Assembly: GCF_000756305.1 (NCBI RefSeq)
Contig: NZ_JRFE01000058.1
Coordinates: 54,457 to 118,456, forward strand
DNA from: Myxosarcina sp. GI1
GTDB lineage: Bacteria; Cyanobacteriota; Cyanobacteriia; Cyanobacteriales; Xenococcaceae
Direction of reading: 5' to 3'
DNA: 64,000 nt
Both the position numbers and the translations under genes were made by a program. Shown piece after piece: positions 1-8,902 of the stretch (position 1 is the stretch's first letter; every line of letters begins with the position of its first letter). The notes under the pieces were generated by a model. The model ran no database searches. It worked only from the letters and a program-made list of their open reading frames with translations, and was not told where the DNA came from.

Positions 1-318
1 GTAATTGCTCTTCCAGGTGTCGGTGCGGTAGCTGAATTGGGAATAGTTTTGGCAAACACCTTACTTGGTAGCGGTATTGGTGCTGCTGGTGGTGGTTTAG
101 TTGGAGCATTAATCGGCTGGGGTGTTCCTGAAGATCGAGCTAAATATTATGATGAAATGCTTTCACAAGGTAAATATGTGGTTCTAATGGAAGGAACGCA
201 AGCAGAAATAAGCGGTGCAGAAGCTATTCTTAAAAACAGACGCATTCAAGACTGGGGTGTGTACGGCTATGGCACGATGGGAACTATTGACCCTACTACG
301 GGTAGGAGCATCATATAG
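1..318 (+). CDS. General stress protein (YflT/GSP17M-like), 5' end outside window
   Basis: The frame is open from base 1, so the gene starts upstream of the window and only the C-terminal part is seen. The visible part has a glycine-zipper hydrophobic stretch (GSGIGAAGGGLVGALIGWGV) followed by PEDRAKYYDE and a short alpha/beta tail (GKYVVLMEGT...AEAILKNRRIQDWGVY). This is the arrangement of the heat/general-stress proteins related to YflT, common in cyanobacteria; the molecular function of the family is not established. The TTG at 37 is only an internal codon and not a credible start. It stands apart from the metal genes. Confidence 0.6.
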   Translation, partial: VIALPGVGAVAELGIVLANTLLGSGIGAAGGGLVGALIGWGVPEDRAKYYDEMLSQGKYVVLMEGTQAEISGAEAILKNRRIQDWGVYGYGTMGTIDPTTGRSII

Positions 319-395
319 AATTTCAGTAGTCGAAAATAAGTGCTGGCTTAAATCGAGATCGCTGCAAGCCGCTAAACATTATGTATGATTTGGAT

Positions 396-1703
396 TTAAA
401 GCTGGCAGCGAAAAAAGTTTACGGCGTTGCCTAATATACGATGTTTAATCAAAGAACGCTGTTTCCATTCTTCATAGGTAATGCGTTTACTCTGTTCAAA
501 GCCCCGTTCAAATGTATTGTAAATCCCTTTTACCAGAATGGATTGAGTGCTACATATATCTAGTTCTTCATTGTGAACGAAGCTGCGAGGATCGAAGTTC
601 GCACTACCCGTTACTGCCCAAAGATCGTCTATCAAAAGTAGCTTGGCGTGGGTCATACTCGGCTGATATTCATAAATTTTTACTCCACCTTTCAATAAAC
701 CTCCATAGTGTTCGTATGAAGCATAGTAAACGGGTTTCTTATCGCTACGTTTACTTGTTGTTAAAATACGAACATCCACTCCATTCTGTTTTGCTGCGAC
801 TAATAGCTCTGTAGAGTTGCGATCGGGAAGAAAGTAGGGGCTAGCCAGCCAAATTTTTTTTCTAGCACAAATAATGTGATTGTATTTAAAAGAGCGAATT
901 GGTGAAAAGCGAACTTCAGGATTAGCCCCTGGTACGACTAATATTGGATTCAAATTGCCCTTTCGATCGCGCTCTATCGTAAATTTTTCCCTAGACAAGT
1001 CTGCTGTACCATCGTCAAAAGTCCAGTGCTGGGCGAAAACACCCTCTAAGATGCCAATAATTTCTCCTTCAAGACGTATTTCTACATCTAACCAGGGTTG
1101 AGTATCATCGCCTTTTTCTACGCCATCCCAAAGATCGGAAATACCAGCACCACCGACTAAAGCAAATTTACTATCGATTAGTAGTAGTTTACGGTGAGTA
1201 CGTCCAGCGTAGTCTAAAGGAGCTTTCCAGTTGAAAGAGTTGAAGAACGAGACTTTAATGCCTGCGCTACGCAACCGTTTCCAATATTGCTGGGAAATAT
1301 CTTTTGTGCCGTAGTCGTCTACAACCAAGCAGATCTTTACTCCTGCCGATGCTCTTTCTGCCAACGCTGCTGCAAAATCATCAGCTCTTTTGCCAGGAGT
1401 CATAAAGAAGGTTTCAAAGTTGATGGTATGTTTAGCTTGACTTATGGCATCTAATCTTGCTTTTTGAATTCGAGCGGGTTCATTCCAAAAGTCGGTAATT
1501 ATGCCTTTAGTAATAAATGAATTGGTGATGCTAGCTAGAGCAAAGGCATAGTGTGGTTCATCTGGTTTTGGTGCATTTTTTACTCGATAAACAATGCGAT
1601 CGCGAAATGCTCCTCTAAGATAGAAACCAACAAAGGCAATTAGTATCGTTATCAGCAGAGCAACAGATAACCAAAATAGAATTGATAAAATTACATTCCA
1701 CAT
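396..1703 (-). CDS. Phospholipase D-like / cardiolipin synthase-type protein
   Basis: A 435-residue protein with one N-terminal membrane segment (residues about 5-27) and two PLD catalytic HKD motifs, THRKLLLID (about 165) and THAKLLLID (about 350), the second followed by the usual GSANFDPRSF. Two HxKx4D motifs in one chain are the mark of the PLD superfamily, which includes bacterial cardiolipin synthases that join two phosphatidylglycerols at the membrane. The length is near that of cardiolipin synthases. Substrate cannot be read from sequence; it could also be a membrane-anchored nuclease or phosphodiesterase of the same superfamily. The start is an ATG directly before the membrane segment. 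Confidence 0.8.
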   Translation of the reverse strand: MWNVILSILFWLSVALLITILIAFVGFYLRGAFRDRIVYRVKNAPKPDEPHYAFALASITNSFITKGIITDFWNEPARIQKARLDAISQAKHTINFETFFMTPGKRADDFAAALAERASAGVKICLVVDDYGTKDISQQYWKRLRSAGIKVSFFNSFNWKAPLDYAGRTHRKLLLIDSKFALVGGAGISDLWDGVEKGDDTQPWLDVEIRLEGEIIGILEGVFAQHWTFDDGTADLSREKFTIERDRKGNLNPILVVPGANPEVRFSPIRSFKYNHIICARKKIWLASPYFLPDRNSTELLVAAKQNGVDVRILTTSKRSDKKPVYYASYEHYGGLLKGGVKIYEYQPSMTHAKLLLIDDLWAVTGSANFDPRSFVHNEELDICSTQSILVKGIYNTFERGFEQSKRITYEEWKQRSLIKHRILGNAVNFFRCQL

Positions 1704-1742
1704 AAACTATATCTAGCTGCCTTTTTTATTAAAAATCATGAT

Positions 1743-1925
1743 TTATTTTGTAATAGCTCTATCGTTATGTTTCTGATATTTTGTACTTCGATTGTCGGTA
1801 TTTTCTTTGAATGAAGGCATCCTTTGGCGACATTTAGTACAAAACCAATAGAATTCATTACGGCTGATGTGTCTTAGCATTTTTTCATGACAGCAAGGAC
1901 AACGAGCCTGGTAATTAATAGTCAT
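1743..1925 (-). CDS. Small zinc-ribbon protein
   Basis: A 60-residue basic protein with two Cys pairs, CPCC (residues 9-12) and CTKC (29-32), spaced as in a zinc ribbon, and a charged tail without hydrophobic segments. It is read in the same direction as the phospholipase D-like gene, 39 bp upstream of it, and could be co-transcribed. A tandem ATGAAAT repeat lies about 120 bp upstream and is oriented towards it. No function is recognised. The sequence is short, but the paired cysteines support a real gene. Confidence 0.5.
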   Translation of the reverse strand: MTINYQARCPCCHEKMLRHISRNEFYWFCTKCRQRMPSFKENTDNRSTKYQKHNDRAITK

Positions 1926-2041
1926 ATAGAAATTGGCTGATAATTATAATTTCAACCGCACATAAGTTACAAATTATGTCTTCAAAGTTTTCTAGAGCAA
2001 TAAATATTAGGGTCGCTATTTATTATCATTTACACATAAAA

Positions 2042-2059
2042 ATGAAATAGCTATGAAAT
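2042..2059 (-). promoter_or_regulatory. Tandem 11-bp direct repeat, response-regulator site candidate A
   Basis: ATGAAAT-N4-ATGAAAT on the plus strand, which is ATTTCAT-N4-ATTTCAT on the minus strand. The same arrangement with 11-bp period is found at 18605, 25380 and 26987. Tandem half-sites one helical turn apart are typical of OmpR/PhoB-family regulators. Read on the minus strand an AT-rich -10-like stretch (TAAATG) follows 9 bp after the repeat, so the small zinc-ribbon gene is the likely target. The rest of the gene-free stretch 1926-2354 is AT-rich and shows nothing else clear. Confidence 0.5.
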
Positions 2060-2354
2060 TGAAGTAGTGCTTTGGTTGTAAATTTTTTCTACTACTAAAG
2101 TAAGATGTGATATCAATAATTATTCTTTAGCTTTGTTAATAGCAAAAAAATTGATATTTCAAAAAGCAGCATCGATACCAAGCTTATAGCTGGCGATATG
2201 AAGCATTTAGCTTGGCAACGTAAGTATTGTTGTTTTATTTACGTGATATTCCAAACGAATATCAAATTATAGGTCAAATAAAAGTTTGACGTTTAAAAAA
2301 GATTTTTTTTGTCTACTTCAAAAAAAGCTACAGAGTAAATGACATTTCACAATC

Positions 2355-2804
2355 ATGGAAAACGTAAAAAAGATTAACCAAAACCTGGCTGTAGCTACAG
2401 AGCAGTTAACCGCACAACAGCTACGGCAGGCAGCAACGGAAGGATATAAGTCAATCCTAAATTTGCGCTCGCCCGAAGAAGAAGGATTTTTAGATGACGA
2501 AGGAGAACGAGCAAAGGCAGCAGGACTAAATTACGTTAATATCCCCGTCAAACCAGACAACATAAACGAAGACTTGGCAGATCGGGTACTTCAGCAAGTA
2601 GATAGTCTGCCAAAACCTTTATTAACTCACTGTAAGAGCGGTCTACGTTCGGGAGCATTTTCTCTGATGTATCTTGCCACCAAAGAAGGAATGTCAGCAG
2701 ACGAGGCAATGGAAAAAGGGAAAGCGATGGGTTTTGACTGTGATAAGTCTCCCCAAATGAAAGAGTTTTTCAAACAGTATATCTCTCAACATCAGCCAGC
2801 ATAA
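2355..2804 (+). CDS. Beta-lactamase hydrolase-like (Blh) phosphatase-fold protein
   Basis: A 149-residue soluble protein with the dual-specificity/tyrosine phosphatase loop HCKSGLRS (HCxxGxRS, residues about 93-100) and an upstream NLRSPEE segment, matching the Blh-type DSP-PTPase family often fused or linked to persulfide dioxygenases. The next gene, 22 bp downstream, encodes an MBL-fold/rhodanese protein, so both form a sulfur-handling pair. In known relatives the domain accompanies sulfide or persulfide detoxification; whether this one is a phosphatase or a sulfurtransferase is not clear. Start ATG at 2355. Confidence 0.75.
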   Translation: MENVKKINQNLAVATEQLTAQQLRQAATEGYKSILNLRSPEEEGFLDDEGERAKAAGLNYVNIPVKPDNINEDLADRVLQQVDSLPKPLLTHCKSGLRSGAFSLMYLATKEGMSADEAMEKGKAMGFDCDKSPQMKEFFKQYISQHQPA

Positions 2805-2826
2805 GTAAGTTTCAGGAGCAGAAACA

Positions 2827-4221
2827 ATGGTATTGATTTTAGAACAAATAAAGGTTGAAGGTATCGCTCAGTTGTCCTATATAGTAGGTGACGACAAAGC
2901 AGGAGTAGCAGCCGTAATCGATCCCCGTCGCGATGTGGATGTGTATCTGCAAATGGCACGCTCGCTTGGTGTGAGAATTACCCACATCATTGAAAGTCAT
3001 ATCCACGCGGATTTTGTTTCGGGTTCTCACGAACTACAGGCTCGTATTGGCGCACCGATTTATACTGGCAAAAGCGATGACTATCAGTTTGACTGCGAGC
3101 AGCTAAACGAGGGAGACGAACTACATCTGGGCAAGGTTACTCTGCGAGTTCTGCATACCCCAGGACATACCCCCGAACATATCTCTTTACTAGTGTTCGA
3201 TTCTCAACAGGGAAACGAACCCTTTGGTATTTTTACTGGAGATACTGTATTTAACAAAGATGTCGGTAGACCTGATTTACTCGGCGGGGGAACGGAAAAA
3301 GATTTAGCTGCCAAGCTGTATCATTCTCTGTTCGATAAAATTTTACCGTTGGGCGATCGCTTAGAGTTGTATCCCTGTCACGGTGCGGGTTCATCCTGCG
3401 GTAAATCAATTGGCGATCGCGATCGCAGCACTATCGGTAACGAGCGAGTCTTTAGCGATGCTTTCAAACAGCGTAGCGAAGCAGAATTTATCGAGTGGAT
3501 TTTAAGCGATTTACCCGAACCACCCACTCACTACCCGCGTCTGAAGAAAGTTAATGCTAAAGGTGCAAAGGTGATGGGCTGCATCCCTACTCTTCAACCA
3601 TTATCGGTAGATCGGTTTCAAGAAAAAATGGCAGGAGAAAATGTCATAGTTATCGATACGCGATCGATTCTCGCTTTTGGTGGCGGACATATCCCTGGCG
3701 CAATTAATATTGCCCTGCGTCCTGCATTCCCTACCTGGGTGGGCTGGACAATCGATCCAGAAAGAGAAATTTTGTTGGTAATCGAAAGCAAGCGAGATTT
3801 GAATTTAATTACCGAACAACTATTTCACCTCGGTTACGATAACCTAGCGGGCTATTTACACAATGGAATGCTCGATTGGTACAACGCAGGATTACCACTA
3901 CAGCGCGTTGGTGAGATGACGGTACAAGAGTTAGATCGGCACAAAGATGATGCGGATTTAACCATACTAGACGTGCGTAGCGACGGTGAATATGAAAATG
4001 GGGCAATTTCTAGAGCAAAACATATCTACGTACCTCATTTAGCAGAACATCTAGATGAATTAGATAAAGAGCGAGCGATCGCCGTTTACTGCGGTACGGG
4101 CTATCGCGCCTCCTTAGCTGCCAGCATTTTACAAAAACATGGGTTCGAGAGAGTAAACAATGTTCCTGGCTCTTGGAAAGCCTGGAAGAGTGCCGAACTT
4201 CCCGTCGAACAGACAGCTTAA
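2827..4221 (+). CDS. MBL-fold hydrolase with two rhodanese domains, persulfide dioxygenase-like
   Basis: 464 residues in three parts. Residues 1-210 are a metallo-beta-lactamase fold with metal ligands SHIHADF (about 57-63), HTPGHTPEH (about 113), TGDTVF and PCHGAG. Residues about 262-350 are a rhodanese domain with GGHIPGAINI but no cysteine in its active loop (VIESKRD), so probably inactive. Residues about 365-460 are a second rhodanese domain with the active loop YCGTGYRAS. This layout resembles CstB-like persulfide dioxygenase-rhodanese proteins that oxidise glutathione or low-molecular persulfide. The ATG at 2827 has a good ribosome site (CAGGAG). Co-transcribed with the gene before it. 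Confidence 0.85.
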   Translation: MVLILEQIKVEGIAQLSYIVGDDKAGVAAVIDPRRDVDVYLQMARSLGVRITHIIESHIHADFVSGSHELQARIGAPIYTGKSDDYQFDCEQLNEGDELHLGKVTLRVLHTPGHTPEHISLLVFDSQQGNEPFGIFTGDTVFNKDVGRPDLLGGGTEKDLAAKLYHSLFDKILPLGDRLELYPCHGAGSSCGKSIGDRDRSTIGNERVFSDAFKQRSEAEFIEWILSDLPEPPTHYPRLKKVNAKGAKVMGCIPTLQPLSVDRFQEKMAGENVIVIDTRSILAFGGGHIPGAINIALRPAFPTWVGWTIDPEREILLVIESKRDLNLITEQLFHLGYDNLAGYLHNGMLDWYNAGLPLQRVGEMTVQELDRHKDDADLTILDVRSDGEYENGAISRAKHIYVPHLAEHLDELDKERAIAVYCGTGYRASLAASILQKHGFERVNNVPGSWKAWKSAELPVEQTA

Positions 4222-4240
4222 ACACACAGAACAACAAAAT

Positions 4241-4648
4241 ATGAAAATCAGCATGATTTCAATCAGAAAAATGAATTCAAATAGTAAAGCCTTACGAGCT
4301 TTCGCTTTAGCGGGACTCATCGCGATTGGGTTGAGCGCGACTTCCTCTGTGGCACAGACCACTACCGATATGCCTGAGATGCCCAATGGCACTATGACAG
4401 ACTCAATGACTCCAGAGCAAATACGGCAACAGCATCAGCAGATGCTAGGGCAGATGCAGCAGAGAATGGGTCAAATGCAGCAGCAGCTAGCTCAGATGTC
4501 TCCAGAGGAATTACAACAACACGATCGACAAATGAAGGAACACATGAAGCAAATGATGGGACAGATGGAAGAAATGATGGGTGAGAACTCGATGAATGGC
4601 AATAATTCTCAGATGTCGGGAAATTCCGAACACCATCCTCAACAGTAG
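4241..4648 (+). CDS. Secreted Met/Gln-rich protein, probable periplasmic metal binder
   Basis: An open frame begins inside the preceding gene at 4160, but the ATG at 4241 gives a proper export signal (SKALRAFALAGLIAIGLSAT, ending near SVAQ). The mature part is almost all Met, Gln, His and Glu, with repeats of QMLGQMQQRMGQMQQQ type and a GENSMNG tail. Met-rich, low-complexity periplasmic proteins commonly bind Cu(I) or Ag(I). It lies directly upstream of the copper promoter and chaperone. No enzyme domain is visible. Function as a copper buffer is inferred from composition and neighbours. Confidence 0.65.
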   Translation: MKISMISIRKMNSNSKALRAFALAGLIAIGLSATSSVAQTTTDMPEMPNGTMTDSMTPEQIRQQHQQMLGQMQQRMGQMQQQLAQMSPEELQQHDRQMKEHMKQMMGQMEEMMGENSMNGNNSQMSGNSEHHPQQ

Positions 4649-4670
4649 ATAAAAAATTTCTCTTATCCCC

Positions 4671-4702
4671 TTGACTCTCTAGCTAACTTGAGAGTTTAAG
4701 CT
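4671..4702 (+). promoter_or_regulatory. MerR-family promoter/operator, site 1 (copper operon)
   Basis: TTGACT (4671-4676), then a 20-bp spacer containing the dyad ACTCTCTAG...TTGAGAGT, then TAAGCT (4697-4702). An overlong 19-20 bp spacer with a central dyad is the mark of MerR-activated promoters. Practically the same element occurs at 20201 and 51927. It drives the HMA chaperone and CopA downstream. Confidence 0.85.
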
Positions 4703-4735
4703 AATTTTAGAACTAAACAAACGAGGTAAATAACA

Positions 4736-4930
4736 ATGACTATAGAACTAAAAGTACCAGGCATGGCTTGTGGTGGTTGCGGTAAGACCATTACCAAAGC
4801 GATTCAATCAGTCGATCCTGGTGCAGACGTACAAACAGATCCTAAAAGCAAGCAAGTCAAAGTAGACACCCAAGCTAAAGAATCATCCATCCGAGAAGCG
4901 ATCGCTGCTGCTGGTTATCCCGCTGCTTAA
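4736..4930 (+). CDS. HMA-domain metallochaperone (Atx1/CopZ-like)
   Basis: A 64-residue single heavy-metal-associated domain with the metal loop GMACGGCG (MxCxxC, residues 10-17) and an AAAGYPA end, the usual CopZ/Atx1 size and fold. It would carry Cu(I) in the cytosol and hand it to the N-terminal HMA domain of CopA encoded 250 bp downstream. It is the first gene behind the MerR-type promoter at 4671, with ribosome site GAGGT. Metal specificity is inferred from the neighbouring CopA. Confidence 0.88.
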   Translation: MTIELKVPGMACGGCGKTITKAIQSVDPGADVQTDPKSKQVKVDTQAKESSIREAIAAAGYPAA

Positions 4931-4966
4931 ATTGAAAACTTAATGCTAGTAAAGCGACTAAACGCC

Positions 4967-5188
4967 ATGCTTATACAGTTGGAAATTCAAAATATATCTC
5001 GCAATGCTAGTAGCAAAACCATTACCGAAGCGATTCACTCTCTCGATCCCGAAGCAGAAGTAGAAACCCACCTTCAAAGTAAACAAGTGACGGTAAAAAC
5101 CGAGGCTTCTGAATCGGCTGTTATCGAAGTGCTTGATGATGCGGGCTATTGTGCAAGTCTTGCCAAACCTTTCTTCTACGATTTATGA
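4967..5188 (+). CDS. Degenerate HMA-domain protein without the CxxC metal loop
   Basis: Clearly a duplicate of the preceding chaperone: the [17 protein letters not shown] and [10 protein letters not shown] segments match TKAIQSVDPGADV and SKQVKVDTQA of the twin. The metal loop is lost (ISRNASS instead of MACGGCG). The start is probably ATG 4967; 4943 is in frame but adds a non-homologous head. The C-terminal end has an extra Cys (AGYCAS) and a short tail overlapping the start of copA by ATGA, so translation is probably coupled. It may be a decaying copy or a metal-free partner/regulator of CopA. Confidence 0.65.
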   Translation: MLIQLEIQNISRNASSKTITEAIHSLDPEAEVETHLQSKQVTVKTEASESAVIEVLDDAGYCASLAKPFFYDL

Positions 5189-7467
5189 ACACCGCCACCA
5201 ATATAGAAAACATCAATCTTAAACTCAGAGGAATGAGCTGTGCTTCCTGCGCCAGCAGTATTGAGGAGGCAATTAGTAATGTTCCTGGAGTAGAGTCCTG
5301 TAACGTTAACTTCGGTGCAGAACAGGCTGCGATTAAATACAATCCCCGTCGCACTGGTATTGAGGAAATTCAATACGCGGTAGAAGAAGCTGGCTATTCA
5401 TCTTATTCTCTCCAGGAACAGGAGATGATTACGGGAGAGGATGATGCCGAACAAGCAGCCCGCAAAGCCGAATCTCGCGATTTATTCCGTAAAATAATTG
5501 TGGGTGGGATAATAAGTATTATCTTAGTTATCGGTTCGCTGCCGATGATGACAGGGTTAGAATTACCTTTTATTCCTGCATGGTTGCACAACCCCTGGCT
5601 ACAGTTAATTTTGACCGTTCCCGTGCAGTTTTGGTGTGGTTATGGTTTTTATATCCATGCTTGGAAAGCTTTTAAGCGTCATGCTGCCACCATGGATACT
5701 TTAATCGCTTTGGGTACTAGCGCAGCCTTCTTTTACTCTGTATTTGCTACTGTCTTTCCTAATTTCTTTTTAACCCAGGGCTTAATGCCAGAAGTGTACT
5801 ACGAAATTGCTGCTGTAGTCATTACGATGATTCTACTAGGAGAGTGGTTTGAAAATCGTGCCAAAGGACAAACCTCCGAGGCAATTCGTAAACTGATGGG
5901 TTTGCAAGCTAAAGATGCGAGGGTTATACGCAATGGACGAGAAATAGATGTTCCGATCGGTGAAGTACAGATTGACGACATTATTTTGGTACGTCCTGGG
6001 GAAAAGATACCTGTCGATGGCGAGATCGTGAGCGGTAATTCGACGATCGATGAAGCGATGGTAACAGGAGAAAGTATTCCCGTTCAAAAACAGCCAGGGG
6101 ATGAAGTAATTGGTGCGACTATTAACAAAACAGGCAGTTTTAAATTTAAAGCCACTAGAGTCGGTAGAGATACGGTATTAGCCCAGATCGTGCAATTGGT
6201 ACAAGATGCCCAGGGTTCTAAAGCACCAATTCAAAGATTAGCCGACCAAGTAACGGGTTGGTTTGTTCCCGCCGTAATTGCGATCGCCATAACTACTTTT
6301 GTGCTGTGGTTTATTGTCATGGGTAATATTTCCCTAGCAATGATTACTACCGTCGGAGTGCTAATTATTGCCTGTCCCTGTGCTTTGGGTTTGGCTACTC
6401 CTACTTCTGTGATGGTCGGTACTGGTCAAGGTGCAGAAAACGGGATTCTAATTAAGGGGGCAGAGAGTTTAGAATTAGCCCATAAAATACAAACTATTGT
6501 TCTCGATAAAACAGGGACGATTACTCAAGGAAAACCGACTGTAACTAACTATCAAGCTGTTCGGGGTATTAGCGATGGTGCAGAATTAAAACTACTCCGT
6601 TTAGTTGCAGCAGTCGAACGCAACTCCGAACATCCTTTAGCCGAAGCTGTGGTTAGATACGCCGAATCGCAGAATATCGAACCAACAGAAGCTAGAGATT
6701 TTGAAGCAGTGGCAGGTAGTGGCGTACAGGGTATAGTATCGGGTCGTCTGATTCAAATCGGTACTCAACGCTGGATGGGTGAGTTGGGTATTCATGCCGA
6801 CGAGTTACAAAAACAAAAGGATATTTGGGAAGCCGAAGCAAAAACCGTGGTGCTAATTGCCGTAGACAAACAACTAGAAGGCATTATGGGCATTGCCGAT
6901 GCGGTCAAGCCTTCTTCCAATGCAGCAGTTAGAGCTTTACGCAACCTAGATTTGGAAGTAGTAATGCTGACGGGAGACAATCAGAAAACCGCCGAAGCGA
7001 TCGCCCGTCAGGTGGGTATTGTCAGAGTCGAAGCCGAAGTACGCCCCGACCAAAAGGCAGTAAAGGTTAAGGAACTACAGCAGGAAGGCAAGATTGTGGC
7101 GATGGTAGGAGACGGTATCAATGATGCTCCCGCACTAGCACAGGCAGATGTGGGTATTGCCATCGGTACGGGAACGGATGTGGCGATCGCAGCTAGCGAT
7201 ATTACTCTAATTTCTGGTGAGTTACAGGGTATTGTGACCGCGATCGAGTTAAGCAAAGCAACGATTAGCAATATTCGTCAGAATCTTTTCTTTGCCTTTA
7301 TCTATAACGTCCTGGGTATTCCTATTGCAGCAGGTATTTTGTTTCCTTTTTCTGGCTGGTTGCTCAATCCGATTGTTGCTGGAGTTGCAATGGCGTTTAG
7401 TTCGGTTTCAGTGATAACTAATGCCTTGAGATTACGTAACTTTAGTCCGTCGAAAGTGCGAGTCTAA
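5185..7467 (+). CDS. copA: Copper-exporting P1B-type ATPase CopA
   Basis: About 760 residues from ATG 5185 (the frame reaches back to 5149). It has an N-terminal HMA domain with GMSCASCA, eight membrane segments, the Cu-type CPC motif in [18 protein letters not shown] (about 396), phosphorylation site [11 protein letters not shown] (D about 441), the HP motif in EHPLA (about 483), TGDN and [11 protein letters not shown] (about 641). CPC together with NxxxGxGxxxGxLIKG-like and [15 protein letters not shown] near the C-terminus marks a Cu(I)/Ag(I) exporter of the IB-1 group. It pumps copper out of the cytosol. The start overlaps the previous stop, and the next gene follows after 2 bp, so this is one operon. 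Confidence 0.95.
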   Translation: MNTATNIENINLKLRGMSCASCASSIEEAISNVPGVESCNVNFGAEQAAIKYNPRRTGIEEIQYAVEEAGYSSYSLQEQEMITGEDDAEQAARKAESRDLFRKIIVGGIISIILVIGSLPMMTGLELPFIPAWLHNPWLQLILTVPVQFWCGYGFYIHAWKAFKRHAATMDTLIALGTSAAFFYSVFATVFPNFFLTQGLMPEVYYEIAAVVITMILLGEWFENRAKGQTSEAIRKLMGLQAKDARVIRNGREIDVPIGEVQIDDIILVRPGEKIPVDGEIVSGNSTIDEAMVTGESIPVQKQPGDEVIGATINKTGSFKFKATRVGRDTVLAQIVQLVQDAQGSKAPIQRLADQVTGWFVPAVIAIAITTFVLWFIVMGNISLAMITTVGVLIIACPCALGLATPTSVMVGTGQGAENGILIKGAESLELAHKIQTIVLDKTGTITQGKPTVTNYQAVRGISDGAELKLLRLVAAVERNSEHPLAEAVVRYAESQNIEPTEARDFEAVAGSGVQGIVSGRLIQIGTQRWMGELGIHADELQKQKDIWEAEAKTVVLIAVDKQLEGIMGIADAVKPSSNAAVRALRNLDLEVVMLTGDNQKTAEAIARQVGIVRVEAEVRPDQKAVKVKELQQEGKIVAMVGDGINDAPALAQADVGIAIGTGTDVAIAASDITLISGELQGIVTAIELSKATISNIRQNLFFAFIYNVLGIPIAAGILFPFSGWLLNPIVAGVAMAFSSVSVITNALRLRNFSPSKVRV

Positions 7468-7469
7468 AC

Positions 7470-8294
7470 ATGAGCGACATCCAAACAATAATTAATTTCA
7501 AACAGTCAATGACTTTGATGAACGTTTATACCGCCATAGCTACCGCGACTTTAACCTTTGAAGTGGCATTTATTTCTTGTTTGATAGCACTACCTAGTAC
7601 GGGAAAGTTAGGCAAAACAATCTCTGAAGCTTGTACCCGCGCCCCTGGACTGGATTTTGTTGTATTAATGCTCGTACCAATTCCCTGGTTAATAGGAAGT
7701 TGGATAGCAGGTTGGTTGGGTTTGGTAGCTACCTTAGTCGGACAGATTACGGCAATGCAGCTTTGGATTTTTTGGCACCAAAGAACTCATCCTGAAGCTA
7801 CGAGCGGTTCGCGGATCGTTCATTTTTTAAATCAAGAAATTGGCTGGTGGCGCAATCATTTGGGATTATGGGTTTCTACCTTGGCTTTACCCATGTTTCT
7901 TTTAATTCGCCTGTCAGAAATTACTATCTATCCCCTGCTAGTCTGGATATTAGGCTTTCCTCATTACAATATTGGTGAGTGGGTCAACGTCAGTCGGCAC
8001 AAGTTTGAAGGTTTGGTAGGACACGACTTAATTTGGTGTTGGTATTGCGACTGGATGACGGGCGTATATTCTCTCGGTGCCGAAATGCTGCGTAATGTCG
8101 AGTCTTTTTGGTGTCCGATCCGTTTTTATGACGGGAAAAAGTGTGAGAACTGCAAATTAGACTTTCCCGATCTAGAAAATGGTTGGGTAGCAGCCGATAA
8201 ACAGATGGATGATGTGGTGGAGTTGATGGCAGAGAAATACAGCGATTCTCCTCACTCTTGGTTCGGTCATCCAGAACGTCAGGGCGATCGCTAA
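7470..8294 (+). CDS. Unrecognised membrane protein in the copper operon
   Basis: 274 residues, starting 2 bp after the copA stop. The N-terminal half has about three hydrophobic segments (residues about 15-40, 65-105, 120-150). The C-terminal half is soluble and rich in Trp, Cys and His: GLVGHDLIWCWYCDWMTG, FWCPIRF, KKCENCKLDFPDL and a final HSWFGHPE. The clusters WCWYC, WCP and CENC look like metal or redox ligands. I do not recognise the family. Its place between CopA and a membrane cupredoxin suggests a role in copper handling, but that is inference. Confidence 0.7.
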   Translation: MSDIQTIINFKQSMTLMNVYTAIATATLTFEVAFISCLIALPSTGKLGKTISEACTRAPGLDFVVLMLVPIPWLIGSWIAGWLGLVATLVGQITAMQLWIFWHQRTHPEATSGSRIVHFLNQEIGWWRNHLGLWVSTLALPMFLLIRLSEITIYPLLVWILGFPHYNIGEWVNVSRHKFEGLVGHDLIWCWYCDWMTGVYSLGAEMLRNVESFWCPIRFYDGKKCENCKLDFPDLENGWVAADKQMDDVVELMAEKYSDSPHSWFGHPERQGDR

Positions 8295-8325
8295 ACAAGA
8301 CAAATACGTATAAATATAAATAAAG

Positions 8326-8868
8326 ATGTTAACTAAAACTAAACTATATGGCACTCTAGCGGGGTTGGGATTTTTCCTTGCTTTAATACCTAACGTCGCA
8401 TTAGCACAGAGAGATATGGAAGTGGAAATGCCCATTTCCGAAGGCGAACAAACTGCTCAATTCCAAAAGCTCGAACAGCCTTTAAGTTTAAAAATTGCCG
8501 TTGCCGTAGGTGGTTTGGGCTTAATTGGGGCGGAACTTTGGTGGTTTATGTTTAGCAAAACCAAATCTCAAAAAGCACGGGTAGATCGAGGCATTCAAGA
8601 GATAGATATTACAGTAGATGGAGGTTACACTCCCGATAGAATTGAAGTAGCTGCTGGCGAACCCGTCAGGCTCAATTTTTATCGTCAAGATCCTAGTGGC
8701 TGCTTGGAACAGGTATTATTGCCAGACTTTAATAAGGCATTAGATTTAACTCTAAACCAAACTACCTCGGTAGAAGTTATGCCCGAAAAACCAGGAGAAT
8801 ATACTTTTACCTGTGGGATGAATATGTATCGTGGGGTAATCAAAGCCGAAGCAAATGACCCATCATAG
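8326..8868 (+). CDS. Membrane-anchored cupredoxin-domain protein
   Basis: 180 residues. An N-terminal signal/anchor (LYGTLAGLGFFLALIPNVALA) is followed by a second membrane segment (LKIAVAVGGLGLIGAELWWFMF, residues about 52-74) and then a beta-sandwich of cupredoxin type (residues 85-175) with GGYTPDRIEVAAGEPVRLNF and FTCGMNMYRGVI. In that loop the Cys and Met suit a copper or, at least, a metal ligand set, though a classical C-x-H-x-M loop is absent. Similar domains are found beside copper ATPases. It probably accepts copper on the outer face of the membrane. Fourth gene of the copA operon. Confidence 0.75.
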   Translation: MLTKTKLYGTLAGLGFFLALIPNVALAQRDMEVEMPISEGEQTAQFQKLEQPLSLKIAVAVGGLGLIGAELWWFMFSKTKSQKARVDRGIQEIDITVDGGYTPDRIEVAAGEPVRLNFYRQDPSGCLEQVLLPDFNKALDLTLNQTTSVEVMPEKPGEYTFTCGMNMYRGVIKAEANDPS

Positions 8869-8902
8869 CTTCTATTAGGTAAAACAAATAAGGAGTAGTT
8901 TA

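Noticed and set aside
512-814. 100-codon frame opposite the phospholipase D-like gene
   Set aside because: Lies wholly within a well-supported gene on the other strand and shows no domain.
4160-4240. Earlier start for the Met-rich secreted protein
   Set aside because: It would overlap the rhodanese gene and bury the signal peptide.
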